Assembly (NCBI RefSeq): GCF_900129505.1
Contig: NZ_LT670818.1
Span: 2,604,001 to 2,668,000, forward strand
Origin: Bradyrhizobium erythrophlei
GTDB lineage: Bacteria > Pseudomonadota > Alphaproteobacteria > Rhizobiales > Xanthobacteraceae
Reading direction: 5' to 3'
DNA: 64,000 nucleotides
Positions 52,180-61,800 of the stretch are shown here, piece after piece (within the stretch, counting starts at the first letter, position 1; each line of letters starts with the position of its first letter). The position numbers and the translations under genes are program-made. Under the pieces are notes generated by a model. The model made no database searches and was not told the DNA's origin. It was given only the letters and a program-made list of their open reading frames with translations.

Positions 52180-54408
52180 TCAACGCCGAGTGATAGCCAC
52201 GTCGGCGGTACCGATATTGTTGGCGTAGAAGGCGCCAGCGAGGCCCGGCACCCCAATGACGGCGTCGTTGACGAAAAGGAAAAGTTCGCCGTCACGGGTT
52301 GCGTGGAGCACTTCATCGATCGTGTGGTCCTTTGGATCTGGATCCAAGAAGCTCTCTTCCCCACCAGTTCCGCCGGTTCGCGCCACAATGCGAAACCATG
52401 GTCTGATCAATTCGCGACGCATCGGAACGGCGAGGACCATGAGCCCTTTTTGCCAGAATCTTGGTGCATCAAGGCTGTAAAATCCTGCCAGGCTCGTGGG
52501 GATATCACGATCATACCAGGACGCTTCCTTAGATTTGATTGTGATTGCGTAGCGGCCACCATTTTCCAGCAGAATTCCGGTCGCCGAACAGACAGAAGAG
52601 GTGTTGAAAGCAAATACTCTCGTTTCTCCTTTGGCCATTCGAGTGGAAGCGGCGTTCTCGCTGCAAACAAAGCCTGCATCGTCAAGAGCAATGTAGGCGA
52701 GGTGATTCAAAAGCATGACACCCGCATACAGAAAGAAGATGGTAGAGAGTCCAGGACCAATGCTAAATTTCCATGATCTCTTTGCGGCCACATAGGCCGG
52801 GCTGTTTCGTAGCCGGTAGATCCAGTTGTCGTAGGAACGTGAGACGGCATGGCCGTCGACTACTGTGCTCTGCCAGATCGAGCCCATGTCGCTCTTGATC
52901 TGAGACGCCAGCCGTACGCCCAATGAGGTTAGTGCTCCGGCAACAGCAGCAAGAATTACGAAGGTGATGGGGCTGCGCGCATATCCGTTCACCCAGGGAT
53001 CGGCGACTGAAGGCAGAAACGAACTGAGGAGGCGGATCAGATCAGAAATCCAGCGCACCGGGCTAGAGTATTCATCTGACGCAGGAAGGCTCTTCAGGAG
53101 CGGGAAAATAACTAGAGCAGCCGTTGCAAGGACCGTTAAGAAATAGACGATGCGGCGCTTCCAGACCGTATTCCACACGCTCTCCTGGGCTTTTGCACGC
53201 GCCTCGCTCTGTAAGAGCGTTTCATAGGGATTTGTAGACGCTGGAAGAATTTGTCCCGTGTCAGTCACGACTTCATAGCCTGCGGGAATCCCGAGAGGCG
53301 CACAGGGATGCGCATTATTCTGGACGCGCTTGAAGACGCTTTCGTGGATCTTGGGCAGGCGGATATTGACCTGGTCGCCGGGATTCTCTGAAAACTTGTC
53401 GTGGCACAGTTCGGCGAGATGGCGCGGGCCGTAGCGATAGTAACCGCCCAATCCGCTGCGCGAATCATAGAGTCGGCCGTCCTTGTCCCTGGCGGCGCTG
53501 GTATTGATCAAGCTATCTGGGTCGGCATTCGGCGCTGACTTGAATTGCAATCCACACTTCTGCGCCTCGGTCATGATCCAATACTGTGGAATTCGCGCCA
53601 GTGAATCATCGGGATAGCCACCGCCGACATTGGAGTGCATTCCCGAGAACCAGACCTGACTGATGCGTTCGTCGGATACGAGCCGGGTCTGGTCCGAATC
53701 GGTGGTTAGCTCGGCACTTTCATCCCAAAGGACCGGGTGAAACGTGGTGCGTTCGTCGTCCAACGCAAGGGCGTGGCAGGCTCGCTGGACTCGAGGGTTA
53801 AGCACACGGTTGGGCAGCTCAAGCGGCCAGATCCACTTGTTGACGCCGCGGGTCATTTCATCGACCGGCAACCCGTAGGCCGCCACGGTGTCCCAGAGTC
53901 CGAGGAAGCGTATGTTGTTGACGTGTCGATTGCCTGCCGCCGTGGTGGATGGTGGAATCTTGCGATCCTTGTGGAAGAGTTCCCACCAGACGGTGTGGTA
54001 CTTGCGCCTCCGATAATCGCGGTAAGCGGCTTTCGCCAGATGGTCGAGGTCAGTTTCGTTCGTGGCCTGCACGAGGCCCTGGTCAAGTATCAGACCTACG
54101 ACAACGCGGATCGTGAATGCGCCACGGCTAAAACCGAAGCCAAATATTTCATTGTCGTCGTCGCGGTAGTTTCTGCAGACAAATTTATAGATGTCGATGA
54201 CGTTACGCTTCAGGCCGAAGCCAAACGCGCCACCGAGGAGTGCCAATGGCTTGAAGGTCGAGGTGCCAACTCCGTCATCATAAAGAGCAACCTGATCAGA
54301 GTTCGAGAGATCGAGGGCTTCAAAGGTGCGCCAGACGTTGGTACGCCACACCGCGGCTGACGAGTTTCCGGTCCCGTCGGAGAGCACCACGATTCTTCTC
54401 TTCGCCAT
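52180..54408 (-). CDS. DUF2235 (Tle1-like) alpha/beta-hydrolase with membrane segments
   Basis: A 742-residue protein. The N-terminal part is a DUF2235 alpha/beta hydrolase: SDGTGNS at residues 10-16, the nucleophile elbow GFSRG at 92-96 (Ser94), LWDTVAAYG and GMHSNVGGGYPDDSL as the likely Asp and His regions. Two or three hydrophobic segments lie at about residues 430-560 (VYFLTVLATAALVIFPLL; SPITFVILAAVAGALTSLG; a third near LSTIFFLYAGVMLLNHLAYIAL), so the hydrolase is probably anchored in the membrane. DUF2235 includes type VI secretion phospholipase effectors of the Tle1 group, but no VgrG, PAAR or immunity gene is next to it. The substrate is therefore open. Confidence 0.8.
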   Translation of the reverse strand: MAKRRIVVLSDGTGNSSAAVWRTNVWRTFEALDLSNSDQVALYDDGVGTSTFKPLALLGGAFGFGLKRNVIDIYKFVCRNYRDDDNEIFGFGFSRGAFTIRVVVGLILDQGLVQATNETDLDHLAKAAYRDYRRRKYHTVWWELFHKDRKIPPSTTAAGNRHVNNIRFLGLWDTVAAYGLPVDEMTRGVNKWIWPLELPNRVLNPRVQRACHALALDDERTTFHPVLWDESAELTTDSDQTRLVSDERISQVWFSGMHSNVGGGYPDDSLARIPQYWIMTEAQKCGLQFKSAPNADPDSLINTSAARDKDGRLYDSRSGLGGYYRYGPRHLAELCHDKFSENPGDQVNIRLPKIHESVFKRVQNNAHPCAPLGIPAGYEVVTDTGQILPASTNPYETLLQSEARAKAQESVWNTVWKRRIVYFLTVLATAALVIFPLLKSLPASDEYSSPVRWISDLIRLLSSFLPSVADPWVNGYARSPITFVILAAVAGALTSLGVRLASQIKSDMGSIWQSTVVDGHAVSRSYDNWIYRLRNSPAYVAAKRSWKFSIGPGLSTIFFLYAGVMLLNHLAYIALDDAGFVCSENAASTRMAKGETRVFAFNTSSVCSATGILLENGGRYAITIKSKEASWYDRDIPTSLAGFYSLDAPRFWQKGLMVLAVPMRRELIRPWFRIVARTGGTGGEESFLDPDPKDHTIDEVLHATRDGELFLFVNDAVIGVPGLAGAFYANNIGTADVAITRR

Positions 54409-54712
54409 CGCCCAAGTCCTCCCAGAGGCGCATCCGGCAGACTAGCGTGGTGGTGTGACTGATCGGTGTGAACTGGTTCACATCGAACAATCTTGGTGTA
54501 AGATCGGAGCATTGGCTGGTTGGCCCGCAGCCGGTGAGTGCAGCGCAAAAGCTTATTCCATAACGTCTGATGTGCGATTGGAAGCAAGTGACGCGAAGCG
54601 GTTGCCAAGACAATTAGGTCTGCGGACCGTTCCTCTCAGTGACGAGAAGCCGCCCCCTGCTACATCGAGGGATGCAAGCATTTATCCAGAACGGTGTGGT
54701 TCTCGTATTCGC
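54409..54712. other. Intergenic stretch, no gene supported
   Basis: About 300 bases between two minus-strand genes. A short plus-strand frame (54455-54748) has no recognisable domain and is not called. It presumably holds the promoter of the DUF2235 gene. Confidence 0.5.
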
Positions 54713-57700
54713 TTATTTCTGGCTCGCGGTCGGGTCCAGACTATCTAGAATCTGTTTGGCGTGCCGCAAATCCGCCGAGTCAAAGCCTTCGGTAAACTGG
54801 GCGTAGATGGGTTGCAGCAGATGCCGCGCTTCGATTGCCCGGCCTTTGCTTTGCCAGAACGAGGCAAGATCGCAGGCCGTGCGCAGCTCCCAGCAACGGG
54901 CCTGTTGACCCCTCGCAATCTCAAGGCTCTTAGCGAACAAAATCTCGACTTGATCACTCGCGCGTTCGGTTGCGGAGAGCAAGCCCGCTTTGATGCGCAG
55001 GATCTCTGCCAGGCACCAGTACTCGCCCGTCTGCTCGGAGATAGCAATTGCCTGCTCAATCGCACCCAGCGCGGCCTCGTTGCGACCTGCTTTGTTGCAA
55101 GCCTGGGCTTCAAGCACCAAAAACAGGGGCAGCCACAGCCGCGCTCCTGCCTCTCGCCAAGCAGCCACACCCGCGCGAAGCAGCTCGATCCCGCGATCTA
55201 TCTCGCCCTCATTCACGGTTGCCCATCCCTCGAGAATGCGCCCGCAGGCCATCCAGTGTGACAGACCGTGTTCCTGGCAGAGTGAGACGACTGAGCGCGC
55301 GTAGGATCTCATATCCTCCGAGCTGCGCCGGAAAATGTCGATCATGCCGCGGGCATGGCAAAGGGTGAAGGCCTGGGTGTGTGGATGGGACAGCTCCTCC
55401 GCGCGTGTCACTGCATCGGCTGCAATCTGCGATGCCTGGTCGACGGACCCCAGATGCCACAAGGCCCAGCTCAAGTAGCACAAGGCAGCTGCGCCAACAT
55501 CCTGGCCATACTGGTATTGCAACGGAGCTCGGCGTTGGGGGTCGTAGAGCGCTCTGGCTTGCTCAAGATGAGGCAGAGCAGCGGTGAATTCGCCTTTCGT
55601 CACATACGTGGTGCCCATGATGCGATGAGCAACAGACAAAGCCGCCGCGTCAGTGTGGCGTTCTGCCTCTTTAAGGAACTCGCCGGCTGCGTCCGTCTGC
55701 TTGGCGACCTCACCGCCGACATAGTGGCCCGCCCAAATCCCATAAAGGATGGCCAGCTTTTGTGCCGGATCGGTTTCATCGTCGATGAGGTCCTTCGCAC
55801 GAAGCAAGACTTCCGCGGTCTCGCGTGCTGCGTAGCCGTAGACGGCAATCATTGCCTGGCTGAACATTACCTCCAACCCGAGCGCCGCACGTCTGCGTGC
55901 CGGACCTTCAGGACGCGAACGCAGCAATTCGAGCGCCTGGGTCAGGTGGCGGATCGCCTCCGCGTTGGCCGAACGCTCGATCGTCCGTTGGCCAGCCTTT
56001 CGAAGATAGCTGATGGCCCGCTCAGTGAGGCCAGCCTGGATGAGATGATGAGCCAAGAGCTCGGGTTGAGTTTCGACGGTCTCGGGGAATCCCTCCTCGA
56101 GGGCATCGGCGATCCGCCCGTGAAGCTGCTGCCGTTTGCTGCGCACCAAGGTGCCGTAAGCCGCATCTTGAACCAGGGCGTGCTTGAATACATAGGTTGA
56201 ATCCGGCGGTTCGCCTCGGGCAAATATCAACTCGGGAGCCGCGAGTTGGGCAAGAGCCGCATGCAACGGTGGTCCTGTTATAGGTGCGACAGCGGCGAGC
56301 AGCCGGTAGGAGAATTCGCGACCGATGGCCGCGCCGACCTGAGCGATCTCCCTAACCGGTCCGAGCCGATCTAGGCGGGCCGTCAGCGAGCCAAGCAGCG
56401 TTGTGGGAATCGCAAGCGGCGGAAGTGGGCCGACGGCGGTAAGTTGATCACCTGCACCTTCAAGCAGGCCCGATTCCAGCACCGACTTCGTGAGTTCCTC
56501 GACGAACAACGGAACCCCATCCGTCTTGCTGATGATCTGCGCGTACATTTCCGAAGGCAGGGTCCTTTGTCCGGCCACGTCGAATATCATGGCCTCGATC
56601 TGCTCGCGCCCGAGCCGGTCAAGCCGCAGCATGGTTACGTGAGGCTCATTGAGCCATTGCGGGAAGAACTCCGGCCTGAAGCTGATCAGGACGAATACCT
56701 GCGCCGTTTTGATCGAAGCGACGATACGGCTGAAGATATCGAGGGTGCTGGAATCCGCCCAGTGTGCGTCGGCGAGCTCGATAACCAGCGGCCGGTCGCG
56801 TGCGAAACCCAATATGTGTCGGATCAGCGCCGCAATCGTGAGGTCCTTCTGCCGCTGAGGTGTCAGGCCTGGCGCCGGGAGTTCACCTGGGATCGACAGC
56901 AGGGCAGCAAGGGAGCGCATATCGACAGGGGTCGCTGCACTGGATTCGGGCAGCGCAGCTTCCAGCTTCTCGAGCTTGACGTCAGGCGCGTCCCCTCGCT
57001 TGATTTGAGCCGCATGCTCGATCTGGTCGATAATCGGAAAAAACGGGCTGTTCGCATGGTGCAGCGCGCATTGATACCGGATTGTGCTATGCGGCTTTGC
57101 GTTAATCCGCTCCAGAAAGACTTCGCAAATGCGCGACTTTCCGATGCCGGCTTCACCGCACAGAAGCGCGACTTGACCTTGATTGGCTTTGGCTCGATCC
57201 CATAAGGTCAATAGCTGCTGCAATTCATGCTGCCGGCCGACAAACTGCGTGAGTCGTGGCCCCTGCGTAGAGCTGAACCGGTTCTCGATGGACCGCCTTC
57301 CCGCGACCAGGCAAGCGTTTACCTTTTCGGAAATTCCCGCAAGCTGGTACGAGTTGGAATCATCGCAAATGAATGCGCGACCAAGCAGCTTGCGCGTGCT
57401 TGCGGCGACGAGGATCGAACCTGCGGGAGCTATGTTTCGCAAACGGGGAGCAACAGTTGAAGGTTCCCCGACCGCGCCTTGGTCTGCAACCACGACCAGG
57501 CCTGTAGCGATTCCGATTCGTACCTGCAACGGTTTGCCGGAGGTCCATACGAGCTCGTCGATCTTCGCTGCAAGATCAAGCGCCGCATGCGCGGCGCGTT
57601 CCGCATCATCCTCGTAAGCCCTGGGATAACCGAATAACGCCAGAACCTCGTGCCCCGTGAAAGCAGCAACGCTCCCCCCCATATTCGTGATCGCGCTTGC

Positions 57701-58624
57701 GCAAGCGTCTTGGAAACGGTGGACCACGCCAGCGAGGTCCTCGGGGTCGACGTCAATGGCGGGTGCCATCGAACCCACGAGCTCACAGGACAGCACCGTC
57801 AGCTGGCGTCTCTCGGACCCGGAATGCGGCAGGTTGATGCGGGAGCCGCGCGCTCGCTCCGGCGCAGCCTCCATTTGCTCTCCAGATTCGACGGCGGCCG
57901 GCGACTCGCGATTTTCATCGACAGTTGGTGGACCGGCGGCAAATTTGTAGCCGGCACCTGACACCGTGATGATGAACCGCGGCGCCTTTGGGTACGGCTC
58001 GATCTTTCGCCGCAGCCGGCCGACGTGCATATCGATGCTGCGGCCATACAGCTCCTCGCCATGCCCTGCTATTGCCTGGCTTAATTGATCGCGCGACAAC
58101 ACGCGGCCTGGATTCCGTACAAATGCAACGAGTAGCGCAGCCTCCGCTCGGGTCAGCGCTACCTCGCGTCCGTCCGCATGCAAGAAAGTCCGACCAGGCA
58201 GGTTGAACCTGCAGCCCTCGATGCGCAGAGCGGCCGGTGCCAGTGCGGCATGGTCTTCCCCAGGGGAAGCGACCATCTCGGCGAGGCGACCAAGAAGCTT
58301 CTGTTCATCCAACGGTTGCAATAAATAGGCATCCGCGCCCGGAAGAGAACGACCCAGCCTGGCAAGATCCGCCGATCGCTCTGCCAACACGATCAATCTC
58401 GGAACTCTGTCGCTCAGTCGCCGCGCGAATGCCAAATCCGCAAGGCCAGAGCTAATTACAAGGATGGCGGCATCTATATCTTCGTGGACAGCCAGATCGA
58501 GTGCACGCCTTTCGTCCGCAGCGAGCTCAAGGGCATAGCCGGCCGGCTGCAGCAATCGCGCGATCTTGGCTCGAAGCGCCGTCCCCTGCGCTACAACTAG
58601 TACGAGCTTTCCGAACTTTCCCAT
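54713..58624 (-). CDS. Giant regulator: pseudo-receiver, winged helix, degenerate cyclase, AAA-ATPase, TPR
   Basis: A protein of about 1,303 residues. Domains in order: receiver-like (1-120), OmpR-type winged helix (135-230; SRDQLSQAI, IDMHVGRLRRKIEP), class III adenylate-cyclase-like (270-440), P-loop ATPase (GEAGIGKS at 490-497, then VIELADAHWADSSTLDIFSRI) and a long TPR array (from about 830). The receiver's phosphoacceptor Asp position reads Val (V56). The cyclase metal Asp positions read Glu (E281, SCELVGS) and His (H325, TGHEVLALFG), so both domains are probably inactive or purely regulatory. ATG 58624 gives the family start MGKFGKLVLVV. It is divergent from the giant FecR/Ig protein. 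Confidence 0.85.
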   Translation of the reverse strand: MGKFGKLVLVVAQGTALRAKIARLLQPAGYALELAADERRALDLAVHEDIDAAILVISSGLADLAFARRLSDRVPRLIVLAERSADLARLGRSLPGADAYLLQPLDEQKLLGRLAEMVASPGEDHAALAPAALRIEGCRFNLPGRTFLHADGREVALTRAEAALLVAFVRNPGRVLSRDQLSQAIAGHGEELYGRSIDMHVGRLRRKIEPYPKAPRFIITVSGAGYKFAAGPPTVDENRESPAAVESGEQMEAAPERARGSRINLPHSGSERRQLTVLSCELVGSMAPAIDVDPEDLAGVVHRFQDACASAITNMGGSVAAFTGHEVLALFGYPRAYEDDAERAAHAALDLAAKIDELVWTSGKPLQVRIGIATGLVVVADQGAVGEPSTVAPRLRNIAPAGSILVAASTRKLLGRAFICDDSNSYQLAGISEKVNACLVAGRRSIENRFSSTQGPRLTQFVGRQHELQQLLTLWDRAKANQGQVALLCGEAGIGKSRICEVFLERINAKPHSTIRYQCALHHANSPFFPIIDQIEHAAQIKRGDAPDVKLEKLEAALPESSAATPVDMRSLAALLSIPGELPAPGLTPQRQKDLTIAALIRHILGFARDRPLVIELADAHWADSSTLDIFSRIVASIKTAQVFVLISFRPEFFPQWLNEPHVTMLRLDRLGREQIEAMIFDVAGQRTLPSEMYAQIISKTDGVPLFVEELTKSVLESGLLEGAGDQLTAVGPLPPLAIPTTLLGSLTARLDRLGPVREIAQVGAAIGREFSYRLLAAVAPITGPPLHAALAQLAAPELIFARGEPPDSTYVFKHALVQDAAYGTLVRSKRQQLHGRIADALEEGFPETVETQPELLAHHLIQAGLTERAISYLRKAGQRTIERSANAEAIRHLTQALELLRSRPEGPARRRAALGLEVMFSQAMIAVYGYAARETAEVLLRAKDLIDDETDPAQKLAILYGIWAGHYVGGEVAKQTDAAGEFLKEAERHTDAAALSVAHRIMGTTYVTKGEFTAALPHLEQARALYDPQRRAPLQYQYGQDVGAAALCYLSWALWHLGSVDQASQIAADAVTRAEELSHPHTQAFTLCHARGMIDIFRRSSEDMRSYARSVVSLCQEHGLSHWMACGRILEGWATVNEGEIDRGIELLRAGVAAWREAGARLWLPLFLVLEAQACNKAGRNEAALGAIEQAIAISEQTGEYWCLAEILRIKAGLLSATERASDQVEILFAKSLEIARGQQARCWELRTACDLASFWQSKGRAIEARHLLQPIYAQFTEGFDSADLRHAKQILDSLDPTASQK

Positions 58625-58817
58625 CCGATATTCCGCCCGGTCCTGTGCACGAGTAACCGGGGCAAAGCCACCCAAGTTGTTACATTTTAATTACAATCCT
58701 GACAATGGCCCGGCTGCGCCATTAAGTTATTGTTTACAAAGCGGCAATTAGGAGACCTGCCGCGCCCGGTAATAGGATGTTTATTAAATAATTTATTAAC
58801 TAATTTTGGGGGCCCAA
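58625..58817. promoter_or_regulatory. AT-rich divergent promoter region
   Basis: Markedly AT-rich (notably 58725-58805, runs such as TTTATTAAATAATTTATTAACTAA) compared with the genome, and placed between the giant regulator and the giant surface protein, so it should carry both promoters. The regulator may control the surface protein; this is inferred from the divergent arrangement. A GGGGG run at 58808-58812 precedes the TTG start. Confidence 0.6.
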
Positions 58818-61800
58818 TTGAATTACACGGGGCGATTTTCACCCGGCGCGTCGGACGTGGAATCCGTCCGTTTTGATTTCGGCTCGTTGCCGGATCACGG
58901 CCACTCGGGAACGTTCAAAGTTCCGGACGCGCACCTTCTCTTCTCTGGGGATTATCTTAGGTCAGGCAGTGATCTGATTATCTCGGATCACCTGCATCGC
59001 GTGGTGTTGCCGGATTATTTTCACGGCGACAAGCGACCTTTGCTCGTCTCGCCTGACGGGGCTCCGCTCGATGCCAATGTCATTGACGCGTTAACAGGCT
59101 ACACACACTACGCCCAGGCAGCAGGAGCGGCCGGCAAAGTGGTTGGTCATGTCGTCAAGATGACCGGCAGCGCCAGCATCGTACGCAACGGCGTAACCAT
59201 CGTACTCAATAACGGCGATGCCGTCTATCAGACCGACGTGGTGCAGACCGGCAGCAACTCGACGCTCGGTCTCGTGCTGGTCGACGGCACGACATTCAAT
59301 CTGACCGCCAATGCGCGGTTGATGCTGAATGATCTAACCTACGATCCTACCAGCACATCGAACACAGCTCTGTTCACCCTGGTTCAGGGGGCCGCCAGTT
59401 TCGTCGCCGGGCAGGTCGCCAAGACTGGAGACATGAAAGTTGGGACGCCCGTTGCCACGATCGGTATCCGCGGCACGGCGGTCATTCTCGATATTTCCTC
59501 CACCGACGGAACGGTAGGCATTTCGGTCGTCGATCAGCAAGACGGGCAAGTTCACGCGGTTCAGGTGTTCAAATGCGTTTCGACGGGCGTGCCCGGGGCG
59601 GCCTGCACGGCGGGGGATTTGATCGGAACAGTGACGAGCAATGGACCGTCGCTGACACTAACACCTGCGGCCAACTTTCAGGTTGTGGCACAAGAGAACA
59701 GCAAGACCGCCGCCCAGGTTGGGCAGGAATTTAATGCTTTCCAGCAGGTTTTGAGCACCTACGATGCTGGCAAGCAGCTGGTCCCAAATACGCCGCCACC
59801 TTCCGACGGTAAGCGAGGGGATGCCAATCCGCAGTCAACGACCAAATCTGCGAGCGCCGGTAGCAGCACGCCGCCAGGCGACACGAACAGCACCCAGATT
59901 ATTACGACTCCGGTCAGCACCGCTCAACATCTGGATGCCGACACAGAGCCCAATGTTGTAGTCACGCCATTATCGTCGCCCAGTGTTAATCCGACTCAAT
60001 CCCCCAGTTTACTTCAAGCTCCGTTTATCCAAGCTCCGATTATCCAACCACTTCCTACGATTGTGGCCATCACGAGCCCAGTTGCCGCGGGCAACATCAT
60101 TAACCAGAGCGCGATATCGGCGGGCTTCATTATCAGCGGCACGGCGACCGCTGGCAATGTGCCTGTGAACGGCCAGACGGCGACGGTCGCAATCGTCGAC
60201 AGCTCGAATGTCGTCAAATACACCTACACGACGACGGTGACGAACGGGGCATGGTCGGTGAAGGTGCCGGCAGCGCAGGCGCTGGCGCTGGCCGACGGTA
60301 ACTACAGCATCCAGGCGACTGTATTAGATACCACCGGCAGTACGACGACCACGGTAACGCAGACGATCACGGTGGACACGGTTCCACCGACCGTGACCAT
60401 CAGCACCACCGACACGACAACCAATCAGCCGACGCAGAAGATCTCCGGCCACGTAACCACGACCGAGGCTGCGGCCGGAGGAACAGTAACGTTGTACGAC
60501 ACCGTTAACGGTGTCACCACGCAGGTCGGCACCGCGGCCGTCGGCAGCGGCGGAGCGTGGTCCACCAGTGTGACGCTGTCAGGCAACGGCACCCACAGCA
60601 TCGTGGCCAAGGATACCGATGTGGCCGGCAACACCGGGGCCAGCACGCCTGTCGTGTTTGCGCTGAATACTGCCGCCCCGACGATCGCGATCACGACCCC
60701 GGTCGCCGGGGACAACATTATCAACAAGGTCGAGGCGGCGGCAGGCGTCACCATCAGCGGCACGGCCACGGCTGGCAGCGGCGGCGCGGCTGTAAACGGC
60801 CAGGCCGCGACGATCGCGATCGTCGACAGCACCAACGCCGTCAAGGACGCATATGCTGCGACGGTGACGGGCGGGGTCTGGTCGGTGAACGTGACGGCGG
60901 CACAGGCGCTGGCGCTGGCCGACGGCAGCTACTCCATCAAGGCGAACGTATCCGATACCGCCGGCAATAGCTCGACCACCGCGGCGCTGACGATCACGCT
61001 CGACACCACGGCGCCGAGCGGCGGCCCGCCGGTCCTGACGGCGGCGTCGGACTCCGGGACGTCGCATACCGACGGCATCACCGACGTGACCGCGCCGACC
61101 TTCGCGGTGGCGCTCAATCCGACGGTTGCGGCGGGCGATACGGTCAAGCTATTGCTCGGCGGTTCGCCGCTGGCGCATCCGGTGACGCATACCGTCACGG
61201 CGGCGGACATCACCGCCGGCAGCGTCAGCCTGAAGGTGACGGCAGGCGACCTCGGGGCCGACGGCTCGAAGTCGATCACGGCCCAGTTCACCGATCTGGC
61301 GGGCAACAGCTCGACCACGTCGGCCGACGTGATCACGCTCGACACCACCGCCCCCGTGGTGGCGATCGGCAACACCGGTGGTCCGACCAACCAGCCGAGC
61401 CTGAGCCTTACCGGAACGATCGCCGGCGCCGATGCCGGCACCACGATCGCCATCTTCGATGGCACGACCCAGGTCGGCGTCGGCACCATCAGCGGCGGCA
61501 CCTGGAGCGCCAGCGTCACGCTGAGCAGCGGCAGCAACGTGCTGACCGCCCATGTCACCGACGCGGCCGGCAATACCAACACCAGCAGCGCGGTGACCTA
61601 TACGCTGAGCACGACGGCGCCGACCGGCGGCACGCCGGTCCTGACGGCGGCGTCGGACTCCGGGACGTCGCATGCCGACGACGTCACCAATGTGACGGCG
61701 CCGACGTTCACGGTGGCGCTCGGTTCGACGGTCGTGGCCGGCGATACGGTCCAGCTGCTGCTCGGCGGCTCGCCGCTGGCGCATCCGGTGACGCATACCG

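Noticed and set aside
51738..52388. Minus-strand open frame of 216 codons downstream of the DUF2235 gene
   Set aside because: It overlaps the DUF2235 3' end out of frame and has no recognisable domain.
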